NCBI RefSeq assembly: GCF_026738875.1
Contig: NZ_JAPQFJ010000026.1
Location: 1 to 39,571 of the forward strand
Source of the DNA: Clostridium brassicae
Lineage (GTDB): Bacteria; Bacillota; Clostridia; Clostridiales; Clostridiaceae
Length of the DNA: 39,571 bases
Reading direction: 5' to 3'
Below are positions 25,924 to 33,488 of the stretch, one piece after another (the stretch's first letter is position 1; every line of letters begins with the position of its first letter). The translations under genes were made by a program, and so were the position numbers. Under the pieces are notes generated by a model that searched no databases, had not been told where the DNA came from, and saw only the letters and a program-made list of their open reading frames with translations.

Positions 25924-27076
25924 ATAAAGTATTTACCCACTTTTCCAATCTGTTCATAGCTTCTTCAAGTTCTTCTAAACTATAAGAATAAGAGATTCTA
26001 AAATATCCTTCTCCACCTTTTCCAAAAGCGGAACCTGGAACCACTGCTACTTTAGCTTCCTTCAAAGCTCTTTCACAAAACTCCTCACTTCTCATATTAA
26101 ATTTCTTAATAGAAGGAAATATGTAAAAAGCCCCTTTTGGGAGATTTACTTCAAAACCCATATTTATTAGTCTCTTATACACAAAATCTCTTCTCTTAAT
26201 AAATTCATTTTTCATATATTCAACATCTTCAAGACAACTCCTTATCCCCTCATAAGCCCCCCATTGTACAATAGATGGTGCACAAGATACATTATATTGA
26301 TGTACTTTCATAATATTATCCATTAACCCCTTAACAGCGCAAACATATCCTAGCCTTAACCCAGTCATAGAAAACATTTTTGAAAAACCACTTACAAGAA
26401 CAACCCTTTCTATAACGTCTTTAAACTGAGCAATAGAAAAATAATCTTCACCATAAGTTAAAGAACTATATATTTCATCAGTTATTACAACTATATCTTT
26501 GTTATTCCTTATTATTTCATATAGCTTATCTCTGTCATCTTTACTTAAAACAGCTCCTGTAGGATTACATGGATATGATAAAACTATTATTTTAGGATTT
26601 TCTTTAGCTATTATACATTTAAGATTATGAAAATCTATAGAAAAATCTTCTTTTAAATTATAATTTATAACAGTGCCCCCTAATAATTTAACACAACTTT
26701 CATAAGCTGGATATGCTGGAGTAGGTATAAGTACTTTATCCCCATTATTTATAAGAGCTGTAAAAGTAGACAAAAGACCTTCACTACCACCTATAGTCAA
26801 ACAAATTTCTTCTTTACCATAGTCAATATTAAATACCTCTTTAAGATAAATAGATATCTCACGTCTTAATTCTTCAATACCTGCATTAGATGTATAAGCA
26901 GTTTTATTTTCTTGAATCGCCTCTATCATAGCATCTTTTATATTTTGTGGTACATTAAAATCCGGCTGCCCCAAAGTAAGAGAGACTACCCCCTTTTCTC
27001 CTGCAACTTTATTATAAAATTTTCTTATTCCTGATATCTCAATATTTTGTACATTTGTAGCAATAAAGGTATTCAT
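25922..27076 (-). CDS. patA: PLP-dependent aminotransferase, probable N-acetyl-LL-DAP aminotransferase
   Basis: A 384-residue class I/II aminotransferase. Seen: TLGQPDFNVP near 33-42, YPCNPTGAVLSKDD near 167-180 (Asn/Pro), DEIYSSLTYG near 200 and the PLP lysine in SGFSKMFSMTGLRLGY near 230-245. B. subtilis PatA/DapX-type enzymes act after DapH in the acetylase route. The flanks here (dapB on one side, dapH on the other) favour that role over a generic aspartate or aromatic aminotransferase, but specificity is inference. ATG 27076 has GAGGGGG upstream. It is divergent from dapH across a 169-bp gap. Confidence 0.85.
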   Translation of the reverse strand: MNTFIATNVQNIEISGIRKFYNKVAGEKGVVSLTLGQPDFNVPQNIKDAMIEAIQENKTAYTSNAGIEELRREISIYLKEVFNIDYGKEEICLTIGGSEGLLSTFTALINNGDKVLIPTPAYPAYESCVKLLGGTVINYNLKEDFSIDFHNLKCIIAKENPKIIVLSYPCNPTGAVLSKDDRDKLYEIIRNNKDIVVITDEIYSSLTYGEDYFSIAQFKDVIERVVLVSGFSKMFSMTGLRLGYVCAVKGLMDNIMKVHQYNVSCAPSIVQWGAYEGIRSCLEDVEYMKNEFIKRRDFVYKRLINMGFEVNLPKGAFYIFPSIKKFNMRSEEFCERALKEAKVAVVPGSAFGKGGEGYFRISYSYSLEELEEAMNRLEKWVNTL

Positions 27077-27245
27077 TTTATAGCCCCCTCAATAAGTTTA
27101 TGCTTATGTATAATATACATTTTACTCAGCTCTTACCGTTATGTCTAGTATAATTAGTTTTCTTACATATTATGACTTTTAAATACTAATAATATTTATT
27201 ATAATAAGAATTATATTTAATTATTATACAGGAGGTTTAAACAAC

Positions 27246-27956
27246 ATGAATTACGATTTTACCGATCCATATGAGATAGCAAGATACATAAAAGAAGCTA
27301 AAAAATCCACTCCTTTAAAGGTATATGTGGATGGAGACCTTAGCAGTGCCAACTTAGAAACCATAGACTGCTTTGGTCAAAATAATTTTTATGTTTTGTT
27401 TGGCGAAAGCGTAGAAGTTTTATCGTTTCTAGAAAATAACAAAGATAAAATTAAAAAATACAGAATAGAAAATGACAGAAGGAACTCAGCTATACCTATG
27501 TTAGATCTGAAAAATATTGAAGCTAGAATAGAGCCAGGTGCAATTATAAGAGACAGAGTTTCTATAGGTAAAAATGCTGTAGTAATGATGGGGGCTGTTA
27601 TAAACATAGGATGCGAAATCGGTGAAGGAACTATGGTTGATATGAATGCTGTACTAGGCGCTCGTGCAAAACTCGGTAACAATGTACACCTTGGGGCTGG
27701 AGCAGTTGTAGCTGGAGTATTAGAACCACCAAGTAAATCACCTTGTGAAATAGGAGATAATGTGCTAATAGGAGCAAATGCAGTTATCCTTGAAGGAGTT
27801 AAAATAGGTGCTAATTCAGTAGTTGCCGCTGGTTCCGTTGTTGTATCAGATGTCCCTGAAAGTGTAGTAGTAGCTGGAAGCCCTGCAAAAACAATTAAGC
27901 ATGTTGATATTAAAACTAAAGATAAAACAAAATTAATGGAAGATTTAAGAAAATAA
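27246..27956 (+). CDS. dapH: Tetrahydrodipicolinate N-acetyltransferase
   Basis: A 236-residue left-handed beta-helix transferase. Seen: an N-terminal alpha domain (about 1-85), then hexapeptide repeats from [20 protein letters not shown] near 97 through [19 protein letters not shown] near 200, with the DapH-type block [17 protein letters not shown] and a proline-rich [14 protein letters not shown] insertion. It acetylates tetrahydrodipicolinate, opening the acetylase branch to meso-DAP. ATG 27246 has AGGAGG upstream. It is monocistronic, with a terminator immediately after. Confidence 0.95.
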   Translation: MNYDFTDPYEIARYIKEAKKSTPLKVYVDGDLSSANLETIDCFGQNNFYVLFGESVEVLSFLENNKDKIKKYRIENDRRNSAIPMLDLKNIEARIEPGAIIRDRVSIGKNAVVMMGAVINIGCEIGEGTMVDMNAVLGARAKLGNNVHLGAGAVVAGVLEPPSKSPCEIGDNVLIGANAVILEGVKIGANSVVAAGSVVVSDVPESVVVAGSPAKTIKHVDIKTKDKTKLMEDLRK

Positions 27957-27958
27957 AT

Positions 27959-27996
27959 AAAAAAAGTACTTAGCTTGTTTCTAAGTACTTTTTTAT
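27959..27996. terminator. Terminator after dapH
   Basis: Arms AAAAAAGTACTTAG and CTAAGTACTTTTTT with a 7-base loop. Usable by dapH and by the convergent SSB-like gene. Confidence 0.88.
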
Positions 27997-28001
27997 TTTC
28001 A

Positions 28002-28664
28002 TTACTGAGCAGATTCTCCAAAAATCTCCCTATCTTCATTATCATTTTCTCCAACAAGCTCTAATTTTGATATAGAAACTTCATAAGCAGTTTTAGTTAA
28101 AGCTTTATCTTCTGAAATTTTCTTTTGATATTGTCTACTTTGGAGTCTTCCCCAAACTCTTATATTGTCTCCTACTTTTAAGACCTTACAAAATCTAGAG
28201 TTTCTTCCCCATGAAATAGTAGGTATATAATCAGATTTATTATATGGCCTGTTTACTGCAAGCAAAATATCGGCTATTTCTCTTCCAAAAGGAGTTGTTC
28301 TATAAACAGGCGGTTTACATATGAAACCGTTTAAAAATATTTGATTTGGATTCTTACTTCTTTCTATACATGGTTGAATATCTCTTGCAAATACAGTTAA
28401 TATTAATCTATTTGAGCCATCAATAAACTTATTGTAAGACCTTAGCTGTCCCTCAACAACTAAATCTACTCCTTCCCTTATATCTATTTCAGTTAATAGC
28501 CTTTCTGAAACTGTTATAGGTAAGATATCTTTTGCATCACTAAGCCTATTTACAGCTAATTGAAAAACATAAAATCCCTCTCCATACATTTCATGACTAA
28601 ATTCTAGCCCTGCTACACAAGTACCTTCTAAATAAATTTTGTTATTCAACATTAAATTGTCCAT
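28002..28664 (-). CDS. Tandem OB-fold SSB-like protein
   Basis: A 220-residue protein that appears to be two SSB-type OB folds in one chain. The first is near residues 5-100 (IYLEGTCVAGLEFSHE ... FYVFQLAVNRLSD ... VVEGQLRSYNKF). The second is near 108-212 (IFLNGFICKPPVYRTTPFGREIADILLAVNRPYNKSDYIP ... VWGRLQSRQY). The second half keeps the SSB landmark of G-R-E-I-A-D-x-x-L-A-V-N-R. There is no acidic C-terminal SSB tip for partner binding. Start ATG 28664, GAGGGG five bases upstream. A role in single-stranded DNA handling is likely, but it is not the canonical replication SSB. Confidence 0.85.
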   Translation of the reverse strand: MDNLMLNNKIYLEGTCVAGLEFSHEMYGEGFYVFQLAVNRLSDAKDILPITVSERLLTEIDIREGVDLVVEGQLRSYNKFIDGSNRLILTVFARDIQPCIERSKNPNQIFLNGFICKPPVYRTTPFGREIADILLAVNRPYNKSDYIPTISWGRNSRFCKVLKVGDNIRVWGRLQSRQYQKKISEDKALTKTAYEVSISKLELVGENDNEDREIFGESAQ

Positions 28665-28758
28665 TGTTACCCCTCTCTCCCTTAGTTTTTTTTTAATTTA
28701 TCTTACTGAAATATAAATATTCACATAAATAGAAAAATATAACATTAAATTTGATGTT

Positions 28759-29274
28759 TTACTTTTTATTTAATGATTTATTTAGTAATTTTTCAAGGAA
28801 CTTTTCATCACCAACGTTTTCAATTAACAATATAGTTATAGCTACCATATAACAATATAATTCTTCTTCATCTTCAAATTTAAGAGATATAGGTATTTCT
28901 TGAGGTTCTATATTATGTGAGCAATCTATATTTATATATCTCTGAAGGCAGTAAACAAACCCTTCATTCTCATCTTCTATACTTGAAACAGTTATAGTAC
29001 TCTTATTTCCAAAACCATAAGTAATTAAGTTTCCATAAATGCAAAGCTCTTTTTGAAATGATTTATCCATATTAACTAGACAATACTTGCATTTTAGTAC
29101 TTCTATATCAGAGTAACTATTTGAGTTTATAACAATATAATCAGCATATTTATTACTAGTTACATACTCATTAGCTACTTCTTTATAGTCATTAGAGTAA
29201 CTATTCACAAATTCTAAAACGTTGGATTTAAAATTTCTAACCTTATCCTCTCCAATGAAAGCTATTGTTTTCAT
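28759..29274 (-). CDS. Hypothetical protein with a weak Mur-ligase-like segment
   Basis: A 171-residue soluble protein that I do not recognise. Seen: an N-terminal MKTIAFIGEDKVRN strand-loop, then DYIVINSNSYSD and NLITYGFGNKSTITVSSI near 82-99. The last resembles the inter-domain segment of Mur ligases (ITYG-type), and the protein could be a decayed or minimal Mur-ligase-like domain. That is a weak resemblance only. Four scattered cysteines; C-terminal leucine-rich helix LEKLLNKSLNKK. ATG 29274 has GGAG eight bases upstream. It has its own promoter and a long leader, and lies between pdaB and the SSB-like gene, same strand. Confidence 0.65.
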   Translation of the reverse strand: MKTIAFIGEDKVRNFKSNVLEFVNSYSNDYKEVANEYVTSNKYADYIVINSNSYSDIEVLKCKYCLVNMDKSFQKELCIYGNLITYGFGNKSTITVSSIEDENEGFVYCLQRYINIDCSHNIEPQEIPISLKFEDEEELYCYMVAITILLIENVGDEKFLEKLLNKSLNKK

Positions 29275-29416
29275 TTAACCAACTCCATTTTTAGAATATT
29301 TTGCTTGACCACTTCTTAACCATAGTTTAAACAGATAAATAAATTTTATTAGTCTATTTAAACTACAAGCTATATTGTCATTAAATATTCCCCAAAATAT
29401 AATTGGTTATATTTCC

Positions 29417-29446
29417 ATTATAATACATTTATGATTTATATTTCAA
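29417..29446 (-). promoter_or_regulatory. Candidate promoter of the 171-residue hypothetical gene
   Basis: Minus strand TTGAAA (29441-29446), an 18-base spacer, TATAAT (29417-29422). The leader of about 135 nt contains a 9-bp inverted repeat (29323-29331 / 29357-29365). Confidence 0.55.
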
Positions 29447-29455
29447 TGGGTATTT

Positions 29456-30226
29456 TTAATTATTTAATATTTGTTTACCTGTATTGTCTAAATGGTAGTT
29501 TTCTTTATATATAAGATCTGATATTTTTACAAATTCGTAGCCTTGTCCTTTTAGCTCTTCTATTATCTTTGGAAGATTCTCTGGAGTGTACTTTGCTGCA
29601 TTATGGAATAAAACTATTGATCCAGGCTTTACTTTAGTTATTACTCTATTGTATTCTTTTTCTGCCCCTAATTCCTTCCAATCTATACTATCCACATCCC
29701 ACTGTATGCAATAGTGCTTTGTACTTTCAACTGCACTCACACTTCTATTATCATAAGCTCCACCTGGAAATCTAAATAATTTAGTATCTGTTCCTATAAG
29801 TTGCATTAATTTCGCATCTGTAGCAGCTAATTCTTGTATAATTTTACTATCTTGTATTTTAGTCATATCTGGATGAGAATTGGAATGATTTCCTATTTCA
29901 TGTCCTCTTTTATATATTTCTTTTGTTTCTTCTGGGAACTCATCTACCCATCTTCCAACTAAAAAAAATGTTGCTTTTATATTATATTTATCTAATGTGT
30001 CCAATATTTTTATTGTGTTGTTTGCTCCCCAACTGGCATCAAAGGAAATTGCTATCTTTTTTTCTTTAGTATCTACACAATATATAGGTAACTTTCTGTC
30101 TTTTGTAAATACTCCTTTGCTAATATAATTAGCCATAACTCCAATGACTCCGACTATGAAAAGCATCCCCACTATTAAAAGAATTTTTTTTGACTTTTTC
30201 ATTTTTGATATAACTACTATTTTCAT
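29456..30226 (-). CDS. pdaB: Sporulation polysaccharide deacetylase PdaB
   Basis: A 256-residue membrane-anchored NodB-family deacetylase. Seen: an N-terminal transmembrane anchor (about residues 12-35), the metal Asp in ISFDASWG near 62-69, HSNSHPDM near 112-119 (metal His pair), RFPGGAYDNRS near 149 and LFHNAAKYTPE near 205. The length and DASWG motif fit the PdaB sporulation subgroup, acting late in spore cortex or peptidoglycan maturation. The frame is open 51 codons further, to 30379, but only ATG 30226 has AGGAGG. It is divergent from a SASP gene, consistent with shared forespore timing. Confidence 0.9.
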   Translation of the reverse strand: MKIVVISKMKKSKKILLIVGMLFIVGVIGVMANYISKGVFTKDRKLPIYCVDTKEKKIAISFDASWGANNTIKILDTLDKYNIKATFFLVGRWVDEFPEETKEIYKRGHEIGNHSNSHPDMTKIQDSKIIQELAATDAKLMQLIGTDTKLFRFPGGAYDNRSVSAVESTKHYCIQWDVDSIDWKELGAEKEYNRVITKVKPGSIVLFHNAAKYTPENLPKIIEELKGQGYEFVKISDLIYKENYHLDNTGKQILNN

Positions 30227-30331
30227 AACTCCTCCTATATAAATTCCTATATTGAATTTATATATAAACTTCTTTATAAATATTACAAAAATTCTCTTCC
30301 AAGAAACCACTATTTTGGTTTTATATATACA

Positions 30332-30360
30332 GTATAAAGCTTGTTTTCCAAGGCAAACTA
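30332..30360 (+). promoter_or_regulatory. Candidate sigma-G promoter of the SASP gene
   Basis: GTATA (30332-30336), a 17-base spacer, CAAACTA (30354-30360). Compared with the recalled sigma-G consensus GHATR-N17/18-CATAHTA this has one mismatch. It is 40 bp before the SASP start codon. Confidence 0.5.
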
Positions 30361-30399
30361 AATACAACATATAATCCATACATAAAGGAGGAATATATA

Positions 30400-30633
30400 A
30401 TGGCTTTAGGAGAATCTGGCAGTGGTAGAACTCAAGTAGTACCTGACTGCCATAAAGTATTAGATAAAATGAAATACGAAATAGCAGAGGAACTTAATTT
30501 AGGGGTTCATGAAGGTTCTGAAGATTATTGGGGAGAAGTTTCATCTAAAAACTGCGGTAAAGTTGGAGGCACAATGCTTAAAAGACTAGTTAATTTAGCT
30601 GAACAAGAGCTGGTTAATGGAAAAAAAGCTTAA
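30400..30633 (+). CDS. Small acid-soluble spore protein, alpha/beta type
   Basis: A 77-residue alpha/beta SASP that coats spore DNA in an A-like form and is digested at germination. Seen: MKYEIAEELNL near 24-34 with the germination-protease site (after the first E of EIA), and SSKNCGKVGGTMLKRLV near 49-65, the DNA-contact block. It is longer at its N-terminus and has a cysteine in the second block, so is not one of the major near-identical SASPs. ATG 30400 has AAGGAGG eight bases upstream. It is single, divergent from pdaB, with a terminator right after. Confidence 0.93.
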   Translation: MALGESGSGRTQVVPDCHKVLDKMKYEIAEELNLGVHEGSEDYWGEVSSKNCGKVGGTMLKRLVNLAEQELVNGKKA

Positions 30634-30641
30634 AAATTTTA

Positions 30642-30668
30642 AGCACCGATTTATTTCGGTGCTTTTTA
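30642..30668 (+). terminator. Terminator after the SASP gene
   Basis: Arms AGCACCGA (30642-30649) and TCGGTGCT (30656-30663), 6-base loop, then T run. Confidence 0.85.
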
Positions 30669-30712
30669 TGATATAATATTCTATGTAATTCTTATATAAG
30701 GAGTGAAGGACA

Positions 30713-31237
30713 ATGTACGGAAATACAGCAGAACTAGCTGAAGATAAGCTTCTTTTACTTTATATATTAGATAAGATAAAACTACCTATCTCTAATAATA
30801 AACTTACTGAAGTAATTTTAGAAAATAATTTTATTAACTACTTCACTCTTCAGCAGTACTTATCAGAGCTTGCTAATGCAAACTTTATAGATTATATAGA
30901 ACAAGAAGGAAAACATAGAATTATTATATCAAAAAAAGGGTTGACGGTTTTATCCTTGTTTGGAAATAGAATATCTGACTCAAAAATGCACTCAGTAGAT
31001 TCTTACTTGAAAAAACAAATAAACAATATAAAGAATGAAATTTCCATATCCGCTGATTATACTATTCAGGGAAATAATTATATCGTAAACCTTAAAGCTT
31101 TAGAAAACGACTCTATTTTAATTGACCTTAAATTAAATGTGGCCTCAAATGAACAAGCTAAACAACTTTGTTCTAAATGGAAAAATAATTCTTCTGAACT
31201 TTATAATAACCTATTTAAAGTACTTATAGAGGATTAA
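30713..31237 (+). CDS. DUF4364 winged-helix protein
   Basis: A 174-residue cytosolic protein recognised as DUF4364, a clostridial family with an N-terminal winged helix. Seen: helices in AEDKLLLLYILDKIKLPISNNKLTEVIL near 9-36, the likely recognition helix LQQYLSELANANFIDY near 46-61, and the wing HRIIISKKGLTVLSLF. A C-terminal alpha/beta half (about 85-174) is of unknown function. ATG 30713 has AAGGAG and GAAGGA upstream. Its last 14 bases overlap the end of the opposing beta-propeller gene, with no terminator between. A DNA-binding role is inference. Confidence 0.85.
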   Translation: MYGNTAELAEDKLLLLYILDKIKLPISNNKLTEVILENNFINYFTLQQYLSELANANFIDYIEQEGKHRIIISKKGLTVLSLFGNRISDSKMHSVDSYLKKQINNIKNEISISADYTIQGNNYIVNLKALENDSILIDLKLNVASNEQAKQLCSKWKNNSSELYNNLFKVLIED

Positions 31238-32117
31238 AGAAAGTCATTCCATTAGGTTCTCCACCAATGGATATGACTCTTTTCTTCTCTTCTTTTTCAT
31301 TAACTCTTATTAAAATATTATTATAATTATCTCCAACGTAAATATAATCTAATCTTTTTATTATACCTCTAGGCATGCCTCCTACATTAATTTTTTTAAT
31401 TTCATTATATAAATTAATGTCCGCTATGCTTATAGTTCCTTCTCCAAAATTGGAAACATAACAATAAGAAGTGTCAAGATACATGTCCACTGGACAATTG
31501 CCTACTAAAATTCTATTCAATAACTTATAGTTCTTTGAAGATATTATACTTATACTTCCTTTAACATCTGTTCCAATATTACTTTCACATACAATTATAT
31601 AATCTCCATCAATTGTAAATAAAGCCTTAGTAGGATAAGCTCCAACTCTTACATGTTTAATGCTTTTGTTATCATTTAAGTCAACTAAAGTTATACTATC
31701 ATTTTCAAAGTTAGTTATAAGCATACGTTTTCTCTGTTTGTCTATTTTTATGCTATGAGGCAAATTTCCACATGGTATTTCCTCCTCTACCTTATTTGTA
31801 AGTAAATTAAAAACTATAATATAGTTTAATTCTCCACAAATTACATAAGCTTTATCTTTATATATATCAACATCATTACAATGCATACCTATAAAATAAT
31901 CTGCAATTTTCTTATTAGACTGAGTATCTATTATTGAAATAGTATTACTATAATTATTTGCAATCACTAATTTATCTTCATAGGTACATATACCATGGGG
32001 ACCTATTCTATGCTCACTATTATAACTTAAAGGAATTTTATAAACTTCTTTAAAATTTTCAATATCAACTACAGATATATTATCCGAAGAAGTATTACAC
32101 ACATATAAACTACTCAT
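31224..32117 (-). CDS. YVTN-type beta-propeller protein
   Basis: A 297-residue protein made of about seven 40-residue beta-propeller blades (YncE/YVTN style). The repeated pattern is of the form YVCNTSSDNISVVDI, VIANNYSNTISIIDT, LITNFENDSITLVDL, YVSNFGEGTISIADI, with intervening G-x-x-P-x-x-I/A turns (GPHGI, GNLPHSI, GAYPTKA, GNCPVDM, GGMPRGI, GGEPNGM). No signal peptide, so it is predicted cytosolic, unlike many secreted relatives. ATG 32117 has GGGGGTGA upstream. Ligand or partner is unknown. It overlaps DUF4364 tail to tail. Confidence 0.88.
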   Translation of the reverse strand: MSSLYVCNTSSDNISVVDIENFKEVYKIPLSYNSEHRIGPHGICTYEDKLVIANNYSNTISIIDTQSNKKIADYFIGMHCNDVDIYKDKAYVICGELNYIIVFNLLTNKVEEEIPCGNLPHSIKIDKQRKRMLITNFENDSITLVDLNDNKSIKHVRVGAYPTKALFTIDGDYIIVCESNIGTDVKGSISIISSKNYKLLNRILVGNCPVDMYLDTSYCYVSNFGEGTISIADINLYNEIKKINVGGMPRGIIKRLDYIYVGDNYNNILIRVNEKEEKKRVISIGGEPNGMTFFNPL

Positions 32118-32351
32118 AGTCTCACCCCCCTACACTATAATATGTGACAATCATATATTTTGAGAGTCATTATTTAATATTTTTTCAAATCTTATTCTCA
32201 TAATTTATAAATTTCAACTTAATAGAAATACTTTTTCCTTCTCCTAGCTACTTTGTACTAATCTTTAATACATCCCTAGTATTTAGTCTTGAATAGTGAT
32301 CCTAAATCATTTATAATTTTTATTATATTTTATAAAAAAGGAGTGGTTTTT

Positions 32352-32597
32352 GTGCATATTTACAAACCTACAGGAGTTTGTTCAAGAGAAATAAGCTTCG
32401 ATCTAGAAAATGGGAAAATTAAAAATGTTTCTTTTGTAGGTGGCTGTTCTGGAAATTTACAAGGAATATCTAGTCTTGTAGAAAATATGGATATTAACGA
32501 GGTTATAAAAAAGCTAAAAGGTATCAAATGTGGAAATAAATCTACCTCTTGTCCAGACCAATTGTCTAAAGCTATAGAGGCATTAAAAAACAAGTAA
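32352..32597 (+). CDS. TSCPD-domain protein (TIGR03905-like)
   Basis: An 81-residue protein with the TSCPD domain otherwise found at the C-terminus of B12-dependent ribonucleotide reductases. Seen: TGVCSREI near 7-14, FVGGCSGNLQGIS near 28-40, IKCGNKSTSCPDQL near 60-73. This gives four conserved cysteines likely to bind metal or act in redox. The stand-alone family is common in anaerobes and its function is unknown. GTG 32352 has AAGGAG about eight bases upstream; the frame is open to an ATG at 32289 without a ribosome site, so the longer form is unlikely. Confidence 0.88.
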   Translation: MHIYKPTGVCSREISFDLENGKIKNVSFVGGCSGNLQGISSLVENMDINEVIKKLKGIKCGNKSTSCPDQLSKAIEALKNK

Positions 32598-32706
32598 ATC
32601 CTTAAACATATTTTAAAAAGAGTTTTAGTTATAATTTCTAAAATTCTTTTTTTATATTTATATATAAAAATTGAAAACACTTTTTAAACTTATGCATATA
32701 CTATTA

Positions 32707-32735
32707 TTGACAGGACAAGCGGTTGTCCTTATCAA
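32707..32735 (+). promoter_or_regulatory. Promoter with an operator-like dyad in its spacer
   Basis: TTGACA (32707-32712), a 17-base spacer, TATCAA (32730-32735). The spacer is almost entirely occupied by the perfect inverted repeat AGGACAA-GCGG-TTGTCCT (32712-32729), extended imperfectly by TTGA/TCAA on the outside. It lies 26 bp upstream of the cysteine-rich gene's start codon. It could instead be an RNA hairpin if transcription starts further upstream. Confidence 0.55.
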
Positions 32736-32760
32736 CTTCCTTATGAAGGGAGGCTAGACT

Positions 32761-32928
32761 ATGAATAACTCATGCAACTGCAACTGTAACTGTAATAGAC
32801 GAGATGATCTTCTAATACTAATCGTCTTAATCATAATATTCTGCTGCTGCTGTGGTGGAGGTTTCTTAGCTTCTGGAATAGGTTCTTCTTGTTGCTTACC
32901 TTGTTGCTGTTTACCTTGCTGCTGCTAG
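32761..32928 (+). CDS. Cysteine-rich membrane microprotein (55 residues)
   Basis: I do not recognise this gene. Translation gives 55 residues with 16 cysteines. The N-terminal part has CNCNCNC (residues 5-11), followed by charged NRRDD. Next come a hydrophobic stretch LLILIVLIIIF (17-27) that could be a membrane helix, CCCC (28-31), GGG, a short linker, and a C-terminus of CCLPCCCLPCCC (44-55). ATG 32761 has a strong GGGAGG seven bases upstream and a promoter 26 bp ahead, so expression is credible. Runs of TGC codons make it look repetitive. Metal binding, disulfide cross-linking (for example in a spore layer) or membrane assembly are possibilities, all inference. A terminator lies 240 bp downstream. 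Confidence 0.75.
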   Translation: MNNSCNCNCNCNRRDDLLILIVLIIIFCCCCGGGFLASGIGSSCCLPCCCLPCCC

Positions 32929-33162
32929 TATATAACTTTTAGTTCATATATTAAAAATTTTTAATCTTTATATAAGACTTTTATCTAAAACTTTATCTAA
33001 AATTATCTTTAATTTTCTTAAGCTATGTTTTAGATTATTAACTGCATTGCGATAAGAACCTTACATTTCACAAAATATAGCACAAGATGAAGATAATTAT
33101 AAAAAATTATAAGTTTTTTACTATATATATTAATATTTCAACAAAATTCTTTGAGAAAATTC

Positions 33163-33193
33163 AGCGGTATATTTTATAATATACCGCTTTTTT
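33163..33193 (+). terminator. Terminator downstream of the cysteine-rich gene
   Basis: Perfect 11-bp arms AGCGGTATATT (33163-33173) and AATATACCGCT (33178-33188), then a T run. The 230 bp between the cysteine-rich stop codon and this hairpin contain no ORF. Confidence 0.82.
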
Positions 33194-33202
33194 AGATGAA
33201 AT

Positions 33203-33368
33203 ATAAACAGAGTTCTAAGCTTTAGAGAGAGTTTTTATTCCCTCTAAAGCTTATTAACAGAATTCTTAGGACTTTTACTCCTTAGAAGCCGTTATCCTTT
33301 AAGAGAAATCGTTATCCATGGTAATTTTAAAGAAGATGGGAGTATTAGAATGGTTATACATCAAATAA
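33203..33368 (+). repeat. Dispersed structured repeat, copy D
   Basis: The longest copy. Plus strand: ATAAACAGAG, a hairpin with AAGCTTTAGAG / CTCTAAAGCTT arms, a second hairpin TTCTTAGGA / TCCTTAGAA, two GTTATCC segments, then GATGGGAGTATTAGAATGG. The 3' end is degenerate. It lies upstream of and co-directional with the AI-2E-family gene. Confidence 0.7.
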
Positions 33369-33488
33369 ATTATTAATTTATTCTTTACATAGTATTAAAA
33401 TTTTGTATATATGTCAAAAATACTAGAATAATAAAAAAATTGGTGATATAATCAAGCTAGTTATTTCATAGAAATGGAGGATTATGTC

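Noticed and set aside
27389-28057. 222-residue minus-strand ORF across dapH
   Set aside because: Antisense shadow of dapH, low-complexity Thr/Ala/Pro pattern produced by the reverse of hexapeptide repeats.
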